A DNA stretch of 64,000 nucleotides, taken from NCBI RefSeq assembly GCF_947623445.1, contig NC_135243.1, positions 21,770,479-21,834,478 on the forward strand. The letters are read 5' to 3'. Each line of letters opens with the position of its first letter. Positions within the stretch are counted from its first letter, which is position 1. Below the pieces are notes generated by a model. It searched no databases. It saw only the letters and a list, made by a program, of their open reading frames with translations, and had not been told where the DNA came from. The translations under genes were made by a program, and so were the position numbers. This document shows positions 23,224 through 36,700 of this stretch, one piece after another. This DNA comes from Clavelina lepadiformis (lineage: Eukaryota > Chordata > Ascidiacea > Aplousobranchia > Clavelinidae).

Positions 23224-24239
23224 TGCAACTGTGACGAATCTGATTTTCCACTTTATTTTAAAAGCGGAAAAATAGCTACTGCAAAGATCCATCGGAATGT
23301 CTGTAACATTACCAGTTGCAACAAAGCTCAAATTACAGTTTTATTGTGCATTGCTGCCGGTGGTTCCATCCTGCCGCCTTACGTTTTATTTTCTGGGAAA
23401 TCGACGAACCGTGTAAACGCTCTGAATCTACCTCGAAATTCAAGAGTGTTTACGACTGATTCTGGGTGGATGACTCAAGACGCTATTCATAACTGGATGA
23501 AAAATAAATTCATTCCGCACTGGCCACCAGCGGAAGAAAGAGGGGGTTTGTCTTGCTTTTACTAGATGGACATTCTTCACTAAAGGATTTTAGAACCAGC
23601 GTTCTCTGCAAAGATCACAAAGTGGTACTTTTTACCTTGCCCCCACATACGTCTCACGTATTGCAACCACTCGATAAAGGTTTTTTTGGCCCTCTGAAAA
23701 CCAAATGGAGATCAGCTTGCACAACTTTTGTGAGGGACACGAAACCACCGGGGACAAAATTCACTTTTGGTAAAGTACTTATCACTGCGTTGCAAAAAAG
23801 TTCACAGCCAGCGAAAATGAAACAATCTTTCAAGGCTTGTGGTGTATGGCCGATAGACGAAACTGCTGTTCATCACTCCCAGACGATTCCTTCGCAAGGA
23901 TTTTCTTCAGGGTCTGAGAATCCAATAATTTCTGTCGCTGCAATTCAGACATCACCTCCAGATGACAATGTACAGCCAGTTATTTTTAGCGAAAAACTCC
24001 CAATGATGTGTCGACGTCTTCCTGAAATGCTCCAATTACTTCTGCAACCACGCAAGGTTATTTTTCTACTTTTTAAATTTACCAGGTCAGAACCTATCCA
24101 ACGATTTAGTATATTCTTTCGACCCGACTGCACCGGTGGAAGCCGACTGCCGAAGATAACATCTTTGATGGATCATTTGAAACGTATCCAGTTTCAACCA
24201 GTGCTTCGAGGATATTGCTGGTCCGTCAACCTCTTTTAA
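23224..24239 (+). pseudogene. Tigger/Jerky-like DDE_1 transposase, nearly complete catalytic domain
   Basis: The plus-strand frame reads CNCDESDFPLYFKSG, then TSCNKAQITVLLCIAAGGSI and LPPYVLFSGKS, WMTQDAIHNWM. One frameshift near 23553-23565 leads to LLLDGHSSLKDF and LPPHTSHVLQPLDKGFFGPL. DES, DGHSS and QPLD carry the three catalytic Asp residues of the pogo-type DDE_1 domain, all conserved. The C-terminal part (SFKACGVWPID) is also typical. The DNA-binding half is missing upstream, where all plus frames are closed. The element is recently dead: one shift and truncation only. Confidence 0.85.
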
Positions 24240-24916
24240 TCCAAGTACAGTCACTGCAGAAACCCAAACAAAACAGTTTTTTGAGGCATTGTCTCCACTG
24301 AGAAGTAGAGCCCTGGCAGGATTAGAGTGTTTGGATGAAAAATGAAAAAGCATTGTTCAATAATAATAGATTTGAGAACAAGACTGAAAGTGAGGAACCG
24401 ATGTACAATGCAAGGCTTACTTTAAAACACGCAACTGAAAACGAGATAAAAAATAGAAATGTAGAAATTGAGCATTTTTGCTTAGAACACCAGACATCCA
24501 AAGCAGCTAGGCGTGAGCTTTTTTATTACCCACAATTAATAAAGCAAAGAAAACAAAGCCCAAGACAAAAAAAGATTTACCCTTAAATGCACCCACTTGG
24601 ATCCCAATCTCATCCAACATGAAGTCGAAAAGCTGAATTACCTTTGTCGTAACTGTGAGTGAAGGCATATCTGAATCTTACTTTTCAGATGACAATTTGA
24701 ATTTTAGCTCTGGTTGCCATTCTTTCTGCTGTTATTTTGAAGTTGTTTCCTTTCCGTATTGTGATTCCGTTCAAACGTGTTATTTAAAATCATTCGTTGC
24801 GAATGATTTTGCTATTTTCGTTGAAGTTGAAGGTATTAATATTTTGGTGTATGCTGTATATCGTATAGTCTTATGTGTTAAATATTTATCGTTACATGTC
24901 TGGGCACGCTCTAGTT
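24240..24916. other. Flank of the Tigger remnant
   Basis: A lysine-rich plus-strand frame (24335-24586, ending KAKKTKPKTKKDLPL-like in a neighbouring frame) may be the transposase tail. No other signal was seen. Confidence 0.3.
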
Positions 24917-25245
24917 CAGGGGTGGGCAACCTTTTTGAACCCGAGAGCCGCATTGGTTGTTAAATTTTTACTGACCAGCCTAGTCATAAGAACTTATGAC
25001 GTCATAAATAGTCTATTTCGTTTAATTGTTCCATATCTGCATTCCTCAATCGAAAAATATCATTAAATTTGGATAATTAACAACTTGTCATCAATGTTGG
25101 CCTAATAAGGAAAAGAAAAAGAGAGAAACGTTCATAAACTTGGTTCTTGGTAGCCTTTACAATTTTTTTGAAATTTTAGGATTCGACTAGAAGAGCCACA
25201 AAAAAACATGCCGGCGAGCCGCAGTTTGCCCAGTGCCCACCCCTA
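24917..25245. mobile_element. hAT MITE, 329 bp
   Basis: Left end CAGGGGTGGGCAA; right end, inverted, TAGGGGTGGGCA. Flanks CTCTAGTT (24909-24916) and CTCTAGTC (25246-25253) differ by one base. GAGCCGCA/GCCGCAG words are repeated near both ends. No coding capacity. Confidence 0.85.
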
Positions 25246-25781
25246 CTCTAGTCTAACAAGAATAGCACCTTACTTTTCCATCCCTACAGTCAATGGCAAA
25301 AAATAACGATACGATTAGAAAGCGCCTTTGCTTACAATCAGCGTACAATACTAAAAAAGAATAAAGGTTATGGTTTCTATTGGAAACATATGTAACTTAC
25401 TATATATTACAATATACTATGCGTTTATTTTCGAAAAATTTCTGCGTACAAATCTTTTTCACACGGTTTTCATGAAGACTTTGTTGGAAGTTTATTTTTC
25501 GTTAACAAGACAACTTGCTTCAGAACTATGTTAAGCACTTATGCTATGCACGCACCTCAAAATTCTAAACCTAAACCATGAAACAATAGATTTATCAGCA
25601 ACTCATCACCTAAAAATAACAAATACAGTTGTAGAAAGTGTAAAGATGTCATGTTCGACTAGTCTTGGCCGCTACTGGCATTTGGAAACATCACCAAAAG
25701 ATACACCGAGATTTTAAGCTGTCAAAAGCTGAAACTTGAATTTTCGGAAAAGCAATCAGATAAAATTTTCAATTAAGTTGT
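25246..25781. other. 3' flank of the PEBP gene, no other gene seen
   Basis: AT-rich. It contains the likely 3' untranslated region of the minus-strand PEBP gene next door. No other feature was recognised. Confidence 0.4.
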
Positions 25782-27328
25782 CTATTGCTCGCTGTTGGCT
25801 GTTGTAAACATTATTCCTGCTTCTCCTTTTAGCTTCCAGTCTGTCACAAAGCTATTGACAGCAAATTTTTTTCTGTCGGAAACCTTGATTCTATCAACGT
25901 TTAAATACCCTGGTTGTTCGTAAACAACGACGAAATAGCGGTGAATGCCGGTTTTTGGAGGCGGGGTTGGCGGCGCGTAATCTGTCAAGCAAAAGCAAGA
26001 ACAAAATCATGCAAGTATTAGGTAAAATAATCAAGCTAACAATAATAACTAAGTTTGAAAAGTGCTGTCGCAAGTTCACAACTCAAGAATTGTGATATAT
26101 GTGCAGTGCCAAAGAAAACATAGAAGTCTGTTAGCTCCGGCCATTGGCTATACAGGCCTACCGTACAATGTTGCTGTTACTTCACAATTTCACGCCTAAG
26201 CCCACAAAACTTTGGTTTGCAAAATACAAAAATAAGAAATCTTCTTACCCATGACCACTTGTGTTCGGTCAAAAGAAGTTACATTAAAACTGCTTCCAAT
26301 GACACTGCTGGGGATGTTAACGACAGCCCAGTGAAGCCACGGTGCAGCAACAGGCGTTTCACGACTGGGAGCGTCTGGGTCATACATAAGGATGGTGTAG
26401 CTGGTTTGAACCTGACATGAACAAGGTCATGAATACTTTCAAGCTTTTCTATATAGGGCGAGCAACAATTTTGTGTAAACGGCTAAATAAAAAGGTTTTG
26501 AAAGGCGATGGCTAGACAAATTAGCCTACACATTTGTATTAGGCTACATAAATACACATAGTAGGTTATAACGAGCACTGCATTGAATCTGCAGGTCCGA
26601 CAGATTCAATGAGTACGTCGCTGGCTACAGCCGAAAGGTCTTTCCAAACTTTTATTGCATTGCATAAGTTTTGCTACAACTTTCTTTACAATAACTTGAA
26701 ACAACAAATGGTTGGTACTAATACTCTAATAGTGACGTCATAACCAAAGTGACGTACGAAAGATCGCAAAATTCGGTACCTAATTAATGTAATTATTAAT
26801 TAAGTATAATACGTAACCACGCATTGCTCAGTCATATTGCATACAAGAGAAGAAAAGCAATAAACAATTCTTCCTGAAATTTTTCGTAAAACATTTATAG
26901 AAGTTTATGCGAGCCACGTAAAATGGCTGCCGAAGACGCATCCTGAGCAGCGGACGGTCTATTGAACGTGACGGCTGTACTAAATATGCTTTAAACATTG
27001 TAGGCCTATAAGAAATTTAACTTATGCTAAAGTCAGAAATCCTAAATTTGTTTGCTCTTACATCTTTTGCTCTCGGTAAAGTTACTGTGGGGCTTTTCAT
27101 GTTAAGACTTTGACCTGAAGGAACAAAATATTCGTAGTCGATACTTCTCTCTTCATTTTCGCAAATCTCATCAAGTCGTTCAAATTTTACGGACAACTGA
27201 CCGTCGCCACATTCAACTTTATCGTAGGTTGTGATGTCGTTGAAACCGAAATCGTTACTTTGTAAACCAGCTGCATAACTCCCAGCAATAATTATAAGAA
27301 ACAACGCCAAAATATAATGACTGACCAT
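25782..27328 (-). CDS. Secreted phosphatidylethanolamine-binding-like protein (PEBP)
   Basis: Three exons on the minus strand: 27062-27328, 26249-26411 and 25782-25981. The phases agree (0 then 1), and the joins have GT/AG sites. The protein (about 209 residues) starts with a signal peptide, MVSHYILALFLIIIAGSYAA. Exon 2 has the family signature MYDPDAPSRETP and then LHWAVVNIP. Exon 3 has the third block, PPTPPPKTGIHRYFVVVYEQ. These Asp and His residues form the anion or phospholipid head-group pocket in PEBP family members. SFNVTSF is a possible N-glycosylation site. A signal peptide is unlike cytosolic PEBP1/RKIP and more like PEBP4, so it probably acts outside the cell or in the secretory route. 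Ligand unknown. The gene lies head to head with CRCP, about 2.2 kb away. Confidence 0.88.
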
Positions 27329-29536
27329 TTTTGTTTAGTTCGATGTCAGCATAACAAGCTGAAAATTAAGTTCTCGTGCGATTTTGACATCTCTGTAGCA
27401 ATTTCATTGATCGATCTTCGGTTTCAAGTGGTTAATACAGCCCTTCAAGCCCTTGTATGTCCTCATCTCTATAACATCCTTATACAAATTTTTAAAATGT
27501 GAACGAAGTTCAAAAAAAAATATTTGAGAATAGTTTTATTTAAAACTTTCCTAACAAGTAACAAGAGTGCTTTTCAAACAACAATTCTCCGAAATCCTTG
27601 AACTCATTGACATGAACAAGATCCCAGCCAGAGATGTAAAAATCACAGATTGATTAATAGTGGTAGCCTACCTATTCCATTTACGAAGAAGATTGATTAC
27701 TACAAAATTCCAAATTATTGTATGTATTAGGCTACCTGGTGATATTATTATTTCAGTCGTCTGTAGAATTGAAATAAATTACGTTAGCAATAAAATGAGC
27801 ATTACTGTGGACAAATGTTGTCAAGGTTAATGAAAGTGCAAATACACCAACACTTTGACTGCAGAAAATTTCACGATCGATCTATTTCGTAATGACGTTG
27901 TGGTAGCGTCCAATTTTTTGGCGTATTTTGGTCAACCAGCGTTTTTACAATAGTTGTAAATAAATATGATTAATGCTATCAAGGTGTCATTGGACTAGGG
28001 CACTAGGTATTAAGGTGAATGCTTTTGTTGCCACGAGACTGTCGCAAAATATGTGCAATACAAAAAATTCTTAGTCGAAAATAAATGGCAAATGTTTTGA
28101 TACCACTCGACTTTTCTTCAGTTGTACATACAATTATGGCACGTCCCTTTCTGGCATGTTCGGGAGTCACAATATATCTAGTTGCCATAGACGCTTTTCT
28201 TGGTTAATTGACTGTCATCGGTACGTGGCCTACGGTTTCAGGTTGCTTTTCATTTTTCTAATTAGCTGACTACGTGATTGAAAGTGATACTTTCATTAGC
28301 TTAGGCTGCTGTATGTAATTACTGTTGGTGCGACATATTAAATTGGGTAACCTATGGACATGTCAAATTTGAGCTAAAAGCTGAAATTGGAAATCAAGCA
28401 GCCTATAGTTTAGTTCGTATCTTGGGTAGTATGCTTAACTGACTTACCGACGGACCAAGCATTCGTTTAGGCTGAAAAGTACGCTTCCGCCTTACTGCTG
28501 ACTTTGTAGTGCACATAATACATAGAACCCTTGTCAAAACCTTTTTACCTAGCTTATATACTGTGCGTTATAGCCTAGCTGGGGAATTTAGTCAGTATTC
28601 CAGGATTGAATAAACCTAAACTCTAAATCCTACAATGCAGAAAATAATGCGGCAAACAATTACACAACTATAAATAAATCAATAAGCATAATTAAACAGG
28701 ATATTTCATACTACTGTAAAGGAAAAGGAAAAGCATCATAGTAAACTAAAGTAATTGATCGCTAAACACAAAACACTTGGAAACAAGAAACAATTGAACA
28801 ATTAAGTAAAGCGCCTTACGGCGAATGCTTGCTGAAGGCACACATAGAGTTGAATCCATGAAACCCTACTGGATAGTTTGTATGATAAATATTGCTAAAA
28901 CCGGCGCGAAAAGTTGGTTTTTGCTCGATTTTTGGGCGCAAAAATTGCTGTTTTGCCTTCTATACGATACTAGACCTATAAGTATAACTGTATAACATTA
29001 GCCTTGCACAAATTTTAGCATTACATTTATTGGCGCATTTATCCAGCGAACTGAAAGAAACTTTCTAACTTTACCAAATAGTTCTAGTTTGTGTCAGAAC
29101 CACATGTTTGTTGTAAAAAACACAGAACGCAAAGTTTGTTACAAGTTCACAGGTGTGGTTATAATTATTTTATTACTCATCGCACAAATTTTTAAAACAA
29201 ATGTGTCACGCTTTTATGGATCAGTCAGACTAGCAGTATGCCGGCACCACTGGAAAGTACAGCAGTTGGCGAGGTAACCATCGATTCCGCCAATTCGTCA
29301 AGTACTGATACATATCAGCGTGATATTTTGACGCCGACCTCCTCAAGCATTAGAACACAATTTCTTTTTAACTTAAAAGAAAATTTAATGTAACATGTTG
29401 TTATTATAAGAATTTTTCCGAAGTGATTAGGCCTAATTATTTATCAAAACATTAGTTTAAAATAGAAATAACCTATCGCTATAAAATATCATTTTCTGAT
29501 CATCTTTTATCTTGTCAAGAAGCATTTTACATAATT
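27329..29536. other. Intergenic region between PEBP and CRCP
   Basis: The two flanking genes point away from it, so their promoters should lie here. No TATA box or repeat stands out. A short minus-strand frame (28003-28188) has GRAIIVCTTEEKSSG but no supported exon structure. Confidence 0.5.
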
Positions 29537-29944
29537 ATGGAGATTACGAAGTCAACCTCTGCTATGCTCAGTAATTATGAAGTCCTTAAGGTTTTGAATG
29601 ATTACGCCGCAGAACAAAAGGAAAATAAAAGAAATGACCAGAACCTGTCAACAATAACGTACGAAACGCTCAAGTACTTAAACGAGACACCAGCTGGACT
29701 TCAGAATGAAGAGATCATTCCAGAAGTTGTGAAAGCTTTATCTTCTTTCGGTTTAACAAAAGCAGAAAAACTTCAACTGATTAACTTGCGGCCTACGACT
29801 GCCGTTGAAATTTCACTAATTGTTGAAGAAAGTGAAGAAAGAATTTCGGAAAACCAAATTGAAGAGATCCTTCGAATAATCTCCCAACTTCCTGCTCTCG
29901 AGGAGGAGGAAGAAGAAGAAAATGAAGAAGAACAGCAAGAGTGA
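29537..29944 (+). CDS. CRCP: DNA-directed RNA polymerase III subunit RPC9
   Basis: A single uninterrupted exon of 135 codons. The sequence TSAMLSNYEVLKVLNDY opens the RPC9 family, followed by STITYETLKYLNETP and LTKAEKLQLINLRPTTAVEI, then VEESEERISENQIEEIL. These segments match human CRCP/RPC9 almost throughout, and length is close to the usual 148. The protein folds as an HRDC-like helical domain and pairs with RPC8 to form the polymerase III stalk, which acts in initiation. The tail is a long Glu run (EEEEEEENEEEQQE), more acidic than in vertebrates. Start choice: first ATG, immediately before the conserved block. FBXO41 follows on the same strand about 790 bases downstream. Confidence 0.95.
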   Translation: MEITKSTSAMLSNYEVLKVLNDYAAEQKENKRNDQNLSTITYETLKYLNETPAGLQNEEIIPEVVKALSSFGLTKAEKLQLINLRPTTAVEISLIVEESEERISENQIEEILRIISQLPALEEEEEEENEEEQQE

Positions 29945-30732
29945 GGACAAGAAAGCTGATGCTCTGCAAGATGAAGATGATATTTTGGTTTTCAGAAGTT
30001 ATCACCTGATGAGTAAAGATTGAAATTGGGACTGAACGTAACAAATGCGGTTGATGGTGATAATGTTCCGACGGGAAGCTTTATGATGATTATTTCTGAT
30101 TCTTCTTCTTCTGAAACCTCGTCATAAATCTGTGTATGGCAATCTTTCTGCAAATAACAGTTTTTTCAAAGAGAACTAGATATTGTTACACAAGACATGA
30201 AGGTCTCCAAGTATAATATTAGCTCAATATTTTCGCTTTAAAAATTGGTAATGTTTTCTTTCCTTTTATTTTACAATGGATTGATGCATATCAAATTAAA
30301 ACGAGGATCACTTAATTGTAAAAATCTAAGCTGCCATTATTCTGTCACAAAGCCTCATTTCTTAAAATGTTGTCACAGTTCGTTTTAATATGCAAATATT
30401 ATTGGATGAAGTGATATCGCATGTTTAAGGCTTGTATTTTCAAGGATTTTTTAACAGTCACAGATATATTTATAATATATTATCATATTATTTTTGGTAG
30501 TTCTACAATGCCAGAGTGTTGGGATATTTTATCCTGTCATTGGCAGGTTGTATCATCCATAATCCGAGCTACCAATATTTGCTTGTGATGTTTAAATATG
30601 TCATTCCATCCAGTTTACATTACCTTAGGTCAGAGTGCACAACCTTTGGGCAATTTAGGGCAATGCTGCATGAATACTGCCAAAATTCATGATGTAACAA
30701 TGCAATAGAATGTTCACCAGAAGACTGCCAAC
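29945..30732. other. CRCP 3' flank and FBXO41 5' flank
   Basis: AT-rich spacer between two plus-strand genes. It should contain the CRCP polyadenylation signal and the FBXO41 promoter. Nothing else was recognised. Confidence 0.4.
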
Positions 30733-33700
30733 ATGTATCACAGCACTGAAGAGTTGTTGCCATACAGATGCCCATCCTGTGGAAGTGAGAAACGCTTTCG
30801 GAGCCTCATTGCTCTCCGTCTGCACATGTCCATCTTGCACGAGAGTGTGCCTGCAGTCGTTTCTCATAAAAGGTCCGAGTCTGTTATAGAGCCATGGAGT
30901 AAGGATGGACAGCAACCTGATAATCAGACGAATATATTGGTAGGGAATGTCACTCTTCACCTTATTAAACAGTAGATTTTGCATTTATGTGTGTTTGGCA
31001 TCCACCTGTAATCCTATGTATAAATACGTTTTTTATAATCTGTTAACCATTACGTTGAGATAAACATTTTAGGATATTTTTTATTTGTTTGTAATTAAGT
31101 GTTGTTAGACTGTAGTCTACTTCTTGTTGCACAGTTTAATTTTGCAATGTGCATATTTATCGCAGGATAATTGGGAAAAGATTTTGGATTCTACGCGATC
31201 GGTTGAAGAAATGTATGACAAGTATTCCATGAAAATAGACAACGTTCTCGGCAAGTATGACAAGTAAGTTTCTGTATTTTAACTATTTTACACTGAATAA
31301 ATAAGGAACTAATAAAAAATTTTCACGTAGTAGGCCATTAATACAGTTTGTTGGAGCATAAAAAGTGCATCAGTAGACTGGTTTCGTGTTATTATTGAAG
31401 TACTTTGTGATTACTGCGACCAAAAACAATTTATATGAATCAGTAGTAATTGTAAATTTGTTACTTTTTTCATGTTTCCATAGAAATATTGAAACTAGTT
31501 AGATGAAGCATTAGCGTCATAGGTCTTGGAAAAATGAAAATGATTGTAAAAAAATAATGGATATTACACTATAACTTGAATTATGACTGGGAAAGAAAAT
31601 TAGTGAATTTGACATTCTAACTGGCCCTCACAATCTCCTTTAGCCATAACTGTATTTGTGTTTACTTCTTTAACATCATAAACCTTTTGTCCTGGTCGGA
31701 TTAAATCAATATTGACTATACCTGAAAACACTTTATTTAACCATGTTAGGGGTGTTTTAAATCCCAAGCACAAAAGAAAGTGATTTTTGGACAAAAATGT
31801 CTTCTCTTTATGTTTCTCTAAGAACTGTTTATGGCGGACTTGGTGATGGCCTTTTGTTTGTTTTGTCAAATTAAGATTTACTACGCGTCTTCTTTGTACA
31901 CAATGTTACTATGCTATTTGTATAACCTGTGCTCCTGTTTTCAAATCGATGACATTCCCATTGAGCTTGCCGTAGGCTAGTATTTGCCGATTCCTTCCAA
32001 CTAATCGAGACAGAATGTACGTCGGATACATAATTAACAGAGAATATTACAGGGAAGCAAAACATCTTGAAGGAAAATTGAGGCTTGCTCAACAGATCGA
32101 AGAATTGAAGAAGCAGAAAGAGCAGCTTCACAGAATTAAGTCCAATTGGAAAACTGTTCATGGGATTTCACAGCTAGTCAAAGACACAGATGAGGTCATA
32201 AAGAGAAGGTATGATTTTATTATCTTCTCATTCATTGCTGCTTTGTAAAGTAGGCCTACCAAAAACTATACTTGTATAGTTGTATTATATGTAGTTGTAT
32301 ATATAATTAATTTGGTTTGATTGTTAAGGTTTATAATGCACTGAACCTATAGCCTTTGAAAACCTAAAGACATATCATGTGTATTTACATGACATGACAT
32401 GTAATAACTATATTTACGCAATATAGTTACTATAATAACTGTATATGCGCAAATAAATTTTTATGTATTTTTGGCTTATTTTTACAAATGCTATCGCCTT
32501 TGTGTATTTCTCTATTAGCATTGACCCTCAGACAATGGCAAAGATTCAAACCGAAAAATCTACAAATAATTCAAACAACAAGTCAGTCCCAGATATTCAG
32601 GTACTATATACCATGCATAATTTATTTTGCATGTACATGTGCAGGTTGAATTCATACTATTGTGTATATTGTGTTTCTGCTCTTATGCCATGCCATGCAT
32701 AATATATTTTCTGGTACTTAAAAAGCATTTTTTTTACTTTCCGATTAAAATATTTTTGCGGCAAATATTTTTTGAAATTTTCTCTCAGTCTATGATATGT
32801 CGACTCGAATATGTTCATTCATACTTAATATCTATATAAATTATTGTTTATTTTATATGTCGAAAGTCAAAAAATGAAGTTGTAATAGCCAAGCCCAATT
32901 CCGTTGATAAATTGGATCTGAGTGTTCAGCTTGCAGCACAGTACAAGGCTCTCGCTATCACAACTGAAGAGAAGTTGAACGAGAAGATAAAGTAGGTTTA
33001 AACATATCTCTGTCCTTTCACTGTATGTGGAACCATTGTAAATTAAGGCTCGCTTATGGTCATGCTTTTGATGGGCATGTTTATAAATAAAATAATTTGT
33101 ACATCATTTCATTGCTGTATTTTCTCGTTAATGTCGTGGGTTGTATTGTCATGGTTACTTGAACAGGTTTTATTTAAAGCAATAAAAATAGTTTTTATGA
33201 TATGACATAAATAATTATAATCATGTAAAGCATTGTGCATCCACATTATGATTCAGTATTGATAGAATATCACGTCAAAACCCTTTTACATTCAGATCTT
33301 CTAATAGGTTGAAGTTGTTTGCTTGATCATAATTTACATTAATTTCAAAAATCTTCGCACAGAGAGGAAGAAAACCTTCGGAAATACATCGAGGCAACAG
33401 CTTTAAAAGAAGTGAAAGCAAAGAAGAAGTTGTCGGAATTCATGGAGAATTTGCTGACACGAGCTGAACAAGCAGAACACCAACTCCAGGTAGTTAGTGT
33501 CAGTTGGATTTAAACTTTCCTGACAATTGGTTACCACCTATTTAGAATAAAACATTGGAGCTGTTGTGTTTATAAATTAGGCTTTTTCATATCGACATGA
33601 GCACTGGTATAAAATTCCTTGTTTGTTTTTGTTGGCATCAGCTTTATCAAGACAATGCTGGACTCAGTTCGACCGCAAAAAGCAACAGTGTTGGAAGCAG

Positions 33701-36700
33701 GTTAATATCCTTAATCCTTAACACGTTTTACAGCACACACTATGTTGTCTAATCGCAACATTCATTTAATCCAATGTCATTTTAGACCTAACAATTCTCG
33801 CCATAAAATATCACGCAATGATCACAAAAGAAATAGATCTGAAGTAAGCAAATGTGCTTAACAGGTTCCAAAGTGGTGATGTTTGAGGCTGTGTATAAAT
33901 TTCTAAATGTTGATACAGTACTTGGTGTCATCTGTTGCATACTGATTTAATTAAAACCGTGTTCATGGTTTTTAGCAAATACCTCAATCTTTCTTGCCTC
34001 ATGAATCACAATTGAATGACTCCGGTATTCAACTGAATTCATCCGGAGAACAACAATTAAAGAAGAGTGGCCTTGGCAGAACGTATTGTCCATATACTTA
34101 ATTGTTACAATTTCATTTTTAATGATCTTTTACCTTTCAATTATGACAGCCTTGTTTTTGTTTTTAAATCCATGTCTTCTTTTTTCTACTAGACCAAGCA
34201 ATGATGCATATGTTAACGAAATTCTTGAAAGGCCAATCAGTGGTCAAGTTCAAAGAACTGACAACCAAGGTCTACTGGATGTTAAGTCACTAATGCCGTT
34301 TTCCAATGTCACAAACAAGGTAAGTGGATTAGCTGGATAGCACTTTTGTAACGTACTGAGAGACAAAGCAGTCTTTTGAAAAGGGTGATTCCACGTTTTA
34401 TTTGTAAATATAAGTCATTTACACCTTTTTGAAACATTTTTAAATATTAACTGACAGTTTGCATATTATTGACATGGCTTAACTTATATAACCTGATTAC
34501 ATTTAACGATTTGATTAATTATACTTTTACTCTTACTATAAAGGTTCGTTGTGCTTAAAACATCAATATCTTAAGTTTTCGAATGTTCCTAGAATTCGGA
34601 CATGGCGGCTGATCGCCGGGTGGCGCTGTTCTGTGTATTTGCACAGTTACGCTCGATCGATCTGCTTCGATGCGGCATGGTTTGTCGAGAATGGAGAGAG
34701 ACGGCCCGACACCCTCAGCTTTGGAGTCGGATTCATTTTCATGATGTTCGGACTGATGCAAAGGTTTGTGGCTTTAATATCTTTTTCAACTGTATCTTTG
34801 ATGCCTTAATAAACATATGAAGCATTTCGCCGCCACTGTTTGTCAAATCTCAAGAAATCCTGGAGTAAAATTTATAAAATGAGAAGATACTGGTTTGCTA
34901 GCAAGAAATACTTTTTGAAAAATCAGACATACCCTATGGAATTGTAACATTGTTTTTATTCTTTCAGCTCTTTGGACTTATATCCAAATGGTCGTCAGAT
35001 ACTTGTTACTTCAGTCTAAGCAATATCCAAAGTCCCCATAAAGACCAAAGTCTTGGAACAGGTAGGATGTGTTTTGCATGATTTGAAAATGATGTGTACA
35101 GTAGTGCAATATGAAATTTTATGGTTCAGGTTCTTTTTCTTGTTGTTTTTATGTTTTTACTAAGTTGTTTGTTTTTTTAAAAACTTGTCTTAAACGCATG
35201 TAAGCTTTTAACTTTCTTTGTTAAGAGCCATTTGCTTCATCATGCAGGCTACTTGGAAGAAGGCTTGGAGATGATTTTGAAATCTTGCGCAGAGAAATTA
35301 CTCGTTATTTCATTGGACCAATGCGATGAAGTTCTAACAAGTCGGGTTCTGTTTTTAGTCAGTTGTTACAACAAGTAAGAAATCTACAAATACTTAATCA
35401 CCAGTAGATTGCAATGTTTGGGTATCAGATGAAAAAAACATTGCCAAATACATTTAAGGTAGTAGCAGTTGAGATAGTGGATTTGTATCATACAGGTATA
35501 TATTTTGCCTAAACTGCATCATCATTATTTCGAGCGTGTATAGAATATATACAGTAATTTACTTATAAGGCAGTAAGTTTGATTCTTAAAAATTGAGAAG
35601 TTCAAATGATAGCCATCGCTCAAAATCATTTAATTTGCAATCTATTTTGTCTAATGAAATCATTTTGCTAGCAAATTGGAACTGACAAATAACTCTGTGT
35701 TTGTAAATTGGTTGCCAATTCTTTTGCAGAAATATCAGAAGTGTCACCTACAAAAGTGCAGCGGACCCACTAGGCCATCAGGTGGCATGGGCATTAGGCT
35801 CGTCGTGTCGTAATATTGTGTCGTTGGAAGTTGCCCCCTTACAACCGTGGTAGGTGCACCCTTTTATAGAAAGAAATCCGCAATACATAATAAGATCAAG
35901 AAGCTTTGTGTTGTGAAATACTTTTTTGTTGCACATTTCGCTTGAAGGTTGACTTCATATTTCTAAAATATTTACACCTTAGATTTCTTAGCTTTTTTCT
36001 AAACCTGTCGTTACTCAATTATGATAAATATGACTGACTATTAATAATTACGTGGAATGAATAACTTAGCTTATTTAACTTAATTTTTTATCGACGTCGT
36101 AAAAATATGTACAAGTGTTCTTTTTAAAAATAGTTTGGTCCGTGGCTTGTTCGACAATGGCGTGGCACGGCTACTGAGTTGGTGTTGGCCTCAGCTTCAA
36201 GCATTGAGCTTCGGTGGCGCAGATATTGATGGCGCTGGCTTACTGGCTGTGGGTACGTTCATGAAGAATTTTAATCAATCACAAATAACCCACTTTTTAT
36301 TTTTAACGGAAACAGGTTATCGCTTTTATAAATATCGATTATATGTTACATTTTAGCGCTCAATTGTCAGCACTTAAAAGTTCTTGAGCTGTTCCACGCA
36401 AGGGGGGTCGCGGAGGATAATGCCAGAAGTATTTGCAAGCATGGTTTAAAAGGTGGGGATCATGTTAAGCTTAAGTCTTACTTAATCTTTAACAGTACAC
36501 ACTGACACTGGTAAAAAAGAATGGAGTTTATCAAGAAATGTTTTTGGACAATTTGTGAAGTGCTATCAATATTTATCTACCTCTTAAGTCTTGAAGTTAT
36601 TGATTGGATATTACACTATAAAGCCAACTTCTGTGAGTTTTGTGTGAGAAACTGTTCAACCAGGCTGAAGTAAATCAATATTTCAGAACTCCACACCCTT

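Noticed and set aside
28003-28188. Minus-strand frame with GRAIIVCTTEEKSSG, faintly like a caspase start
   Set aside because: Too short, no catalytic motif, no supported splice partners.
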